The notes below the pieces were generated by a model that was given only the letters and a program-made list of their open reading frames with translations, ran no database searches and was not told the origin of the DNA. Position numbers and translations under genes: made by a program. From Phycisphaerae bacterium (GTDB lineage: Bacteria > Planctomycetota > Phycisphaerae > Phycisphaerales > SM1A02), in the NCBI GenBank assembly GCA_030432455.1, contig JAUIHC010000167.1, positions 1 to 6,733 on the forward strand: DNA of 6,733 bases. Direction: 5' to 3'. Position 1 is the stretch's first letter. The number at the start of each line of letters is the position of its first letter. Positions 4,608 to 6,733 of this stretch are shown piece by piece.

Positions 4608-6733
4608 TCAGCCGCAGTTCGCCTGGGCGAGGGCGACGCACGCGGTGTCCCACTCGGTGTCGCAGCAGAACGCGTCGATCTCGCAGATCGCGTTGCAGCA
4701 GGCGGCGTCCGAGCAGCCTGCATCGCCGGGAACGGTGCAGGCGTTGTCGGTCGGATCGCCACAGACGCCGTTGCAACCGTCGATCGGATCGTGGAAGCAC
4801 TGGCCATCGACGCAGTAGTCGGTGGTGCAGGGGTCACCGTCGTCGCAGCTCACGTCCTCGCAGGGATCGCCGGGGCACTCACCCCAGGCGCCGAGCAGGA
4901 GACCGAGGTCGGTGCCGTTGACGTCACCATCGCCGTCGAGGTCGGCGGGCGAGCCGGCCGCCGGGCCCCAGGCGCCGAGCATCGAGCCGAAGTCGGCACC
5001 ATTGACGAAGCCGTCGCCGTTGATGTCGCCGAGGCATCCACCCTTGACCGGGCCCTGCAGGCCGTCGGCCGGGACGATCGCGAAGCCGAACGCGACCTCG
5101 GTCGGGAGACCGGTGACCAGATCGATCGCGGTGACGAGGAAGTCGCCGCCCTCGGTGGTCCAGTTCAGGGCCGCCCCCGACTCGGGCGTGAGGAGCAGGA
5201 CGCCCTCGGTGGCGGCGTCGAAGTCGTCGCTCGAGATCCGGTAGGCGTCGCCGGCCTTGCTGACGGACACGCCGGTGGAGCCGCGGACCAGCGAACCGGC
5301 CGCCGAGACCTGACCGGCGTCGAGGCCGGGCGTCGCGAAGGGGAGGTGGACCCAGCCGACGTTCATCGAGGGGACGAGGTCGCCGACGAGGTACGCACCA
5401 CCGTCGTCGTTGCGGCCCCGGAACCCGCGGACCTCGTAGGCCGAGCCGAGCGGCGTCGCGGCGACCGCGATCGGGGCGTTTTCGTGCGCGGTCGCGATGA
5501 GGACGCCGTCGAAGGGGCTGACGGCATCGACGAGGAGCACATCCGTCTCGATCGGGGTGACGCCCGAGGTGTACCCGCTGTCGGTGGGGAAGAACGCGAT
5601 CGAGTAGTCGATGTTCTGCTCGTCCACGTATCCGTCGGTGTTGTCCGCGGTCTGAAGCGCGAAGGTGCGGACCTCACCGAAGCTCGCGGTCGCGATGCCC
5701 CAGCCGATGGTGCCGCCGGTGGTGGAGTTGTCGCGGAAACCCTGGGAGATCGAGGGGATCATGACGCCCTCGGAGCCGTCCATGATCGCGTTCAGCCAGA
5801 CGAACGCCTGGTCGCCGCGGTTCTCGCCGAGGGCCAGCAGGGCGTCGCTCGCGGTGGCGCCCGGTGCGGTGGCGGTCTCGCCGAGGCCGTTGCCCGCGGT
5901 GATCTCGGTCACCTCGTAGCGGCCCGCGACCGGATCGTCGAGCCGGTCCACATACGCCTTGTCCGGCGTGCCGGGCACCACGCCCGCGATGTCGTTGGGC
6001 AGGAACGCGAAGTGGAAGAAGCCCTCGGCGGGGAAGAGGTCCTGGCGACCCATGCCGGTGATGTCGCGGCTGTTGATGACCCAGGTGTCACCCTCGGGCT
6101 GCATCCAGACCGGGTTGTCGATGTTGTTCGACTCGAGACCGCAGGCCGAGACGATCAGGGTGCCGGTCTCGGGGGTCTGACCGTCGATGGCCAGCCGCCA
6201 GGCGCCGACATCCTCGCGGGTCAGGGTGAACTCGCCCTGGCCGAAGACCGTCGCCCCGGAGCCGGCGATGCGGCCCATCACGACGCCCTCGGTGTTCTGC
6301 GGGATGAACACGAATCCCGCGGGATCCTGCTCGGAGCCGCCCGCGTTGTCGCCGTTGTCCTTGTTCACCACGATGAAGGAACCGTCGGCCCGCAGGAAGA
6401 GGTTGGAGTAGTTGTCCTCGTTCTTCGCGGAGACGCTCAGGACCACGCCGTCCCGCTGGGCGTCGATGCCGTCGAGACGGACGTCGAAGAGGCCGTTGCC
6501 GTTGTCGATGAACTCGCTGCCGGTGCCGGTCGCGGTGTCCGGAGTGCGAAGCTGGATGCCGGGGCTGGCCAGCATCTCGGTGATCGGGCCACCGTTGCTC
6601 GAGACGTAGCCGACGGCGCCGGTCCAGGTCGAGATCGGGAAGTAGGCGCAGGCCACGTCGTAGTTGGCTTCACCGCCGCCCGGCGACTCGTGCATCGGAA
6701 TGAAGTAGAGGCCGTTGCTGCCGACGGCACTGT
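4608..6733 (-). CDS. Secreted beta-repeat protein with GC-type dockerin-like unit and Cys-rich tail (5' end beyond the window)
   Basis: The open frame enters at the right edge without a start, and the first full codon is 6731-6729. It gives 707 residues ending at TGA 4610-4608. The ATG at 6695 is internal, since the frame stays open and protein-like upstream of it. Residues 1 to about 555 hold degenerate beta-rich modules of roughly 80-140 residues. Each begins near a G-V-L/M-L/I strand and ends in an aromatic/hydrophobic strand with Pro, such as GFVFIP, FHFAFLP, SIAFFP or FGFAIVP. Residues about 566-618 (bases 4878-5036) form two EF-hand-like loops, GDINGDGFVNGAD and DLDGDGDVNGTD, each followed by an LGAWG motif. 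This matches the GC-type dockerin unit of Phycisphaerae and probably binds calcium. The last 89 residues hold 17 Cys, including DDGDPCTTDYC and an FCC..EWD..C motif. The protein is presumably extracellular or surface-bound; no enzyme domain is visible in this part and its function is unknown. Confidence 0.85.
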   Translation of the reverse strand, partial: SAVGSNGLYFIPMHESPGGGEANYDVACAYFPISTWTGAVGYVSSNGGPITEMLASPGIQLRTPDTATGTGSEFIDNGNGLFDVRLDGIDAQRDGVVLSVSAKNEDNYSNLFLRADGSFIVVNKDNGDNAGGSEQDPAGFVFIPQNTEGVVMGRIAGSGATVFGQGEFTLTREDVGAWRLAIDGQTPETGTLIVSACGLESNNIDNPVWMQPEGDTWVINSRDITGMGRQDLFPAEGFFHFAFLPNDIAGVVPGTPDKAYVDRLDDPVAGRYEVTEITAGNGLGETATAPGATASDALLALGENRGDQAFVWLNAIMDGSEGVMIPSISQGFRDNSTTGGTIGWGIATASFGEVRTFALQTADNTDGYVDEQNIDYSIAFFPTDSGYTSGVTPIETDVLLVDAVSPFDGVLIATAHENAPIAVAATPLGSAYEVRGFRGRNDDGGAYLVGDLVPSMNVGWVHLPFATPGLDAGQVSAAGSLVRGSTGVSVSKAGDAYRISSDDFDAATEGVLLLTPESGAALNWTTEGGDFLVTAIDLVTGLPTEVAFGFAIVPADGLQGPVKGGCLGDINGDGFVNGADFGSMLGAWGPAAGSPADLDGDGDVNGTDLGLLLGAWGECPGDPCEDVSCDDGDPCTTDYCVDGQCFHDPIDGCNGVCGDPTDNACTVPGDAGCSDAACCNAICEIDAFCCDTEWDTACVALAQANCG
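5070..6731 (-). repeat. Degenerate protein-level beta-module repeats
   Basis: In translation, the closing motif (aromatic/hydrophobic strand, then Pro) recurs at fragment residues about 32, 144, 245, 382, 464 and 554, that is every 82-137 residues. It is usually preceded 40-60 residues earlier by a G-V-L-L-like strand. The modules are diverged: no nucleotide-level repeat was seen, so these are old duplications or independently constrained folds. The module type is not one I can name. Confidence 0.5.

Noticed and set aside
4486..4800. N-terminal extension of the trans-sulfuration enzyme to 4800
   Set aside because: The extension is low-complexity Arg-rich text overlapping the Cys-rich coding end of the next gene and passing through a hairpin. 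The ATG at 4485 has a ribosome binding site and homology begins there.
6693..6695. ATG at 6695 as the start of the beta-repeat protein
   Set aside because: The frame stays open to the window edge with protein-like sequence (SNGLYFIP) matching the module-ending motif, and no signal peptide follows the ATG. The true start lies outside the window.

Overview
The window looks like a piece of a high-GC Planctomycetota chromosome, most likely from the class Phycisphaerae. The best evidence is the C-terminus of the protein on the right. It has a paired GD.NGDG / DLDGDG dockerin-like unit of the 'GC-type' seen in Phycisphaerae, followed by a cysteine-rich tail containing an FCC..WD..C motif. A Tat-exported xylose-isomerase-like protein and a transglutaminase/hydrolase fusion also fit. 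The assignment rests on remembered family features, not on a database search.

Layout, left to right. (1) 1-1930, minus strand: a secreted two-module protein, with a transglutaminase-like N-terminal half and an alpha/beta-hydrolase C-terminal half. Its 3' end lies beyond the left edge. (2) 1931-2038: a 108-base divergent gap with a good ribosome binding site for gene 1 and no convincing promoter. (3) 2039-3022, plus strand: a Tat-exported, possibly lipid-anchored sugar phosphate isomerase/epimerase-like TIM barrel. It appears to have lost part of the usual metal site. (4) 3023-3243: the convergent gap, filled almost wall to wall by a 206-bp mirrored inverted-repeat element. Its arms are four CACGGAG units each, around an inner 14-bp perfect stem and a 65-base loop. 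(5) 3244-4485, minus strand: a complete trans-sulfuration-family PLP enzyme. (6) 4486-4607: a short gap with a ribosome binding site and a GC-rich hairpin. (7) 4608-6733, minus strand: the C-terminal 707 residues of a large secreted protein made of repeated beta-rich modules, a dockerin-like unit and a Cys-rich tail. Its start lies beyond the right edge.

No gap without a gene exceeds 300 bases. The longest is the 221-base convergent gap.

The four genes do not form an obvious pathway. Three encode exported proteins (two by Sec-type or presumed export, one by Tat) and one is a cytoplasmic amino-acid enzyme. I found no defence system, phage, transposase, CRISPR array, tRNA or rRNA. The items most worth a second look are the mirrored CACGGAG element, the eroded metal site of the TIM-barrel protein and the two-enzyme fusion.
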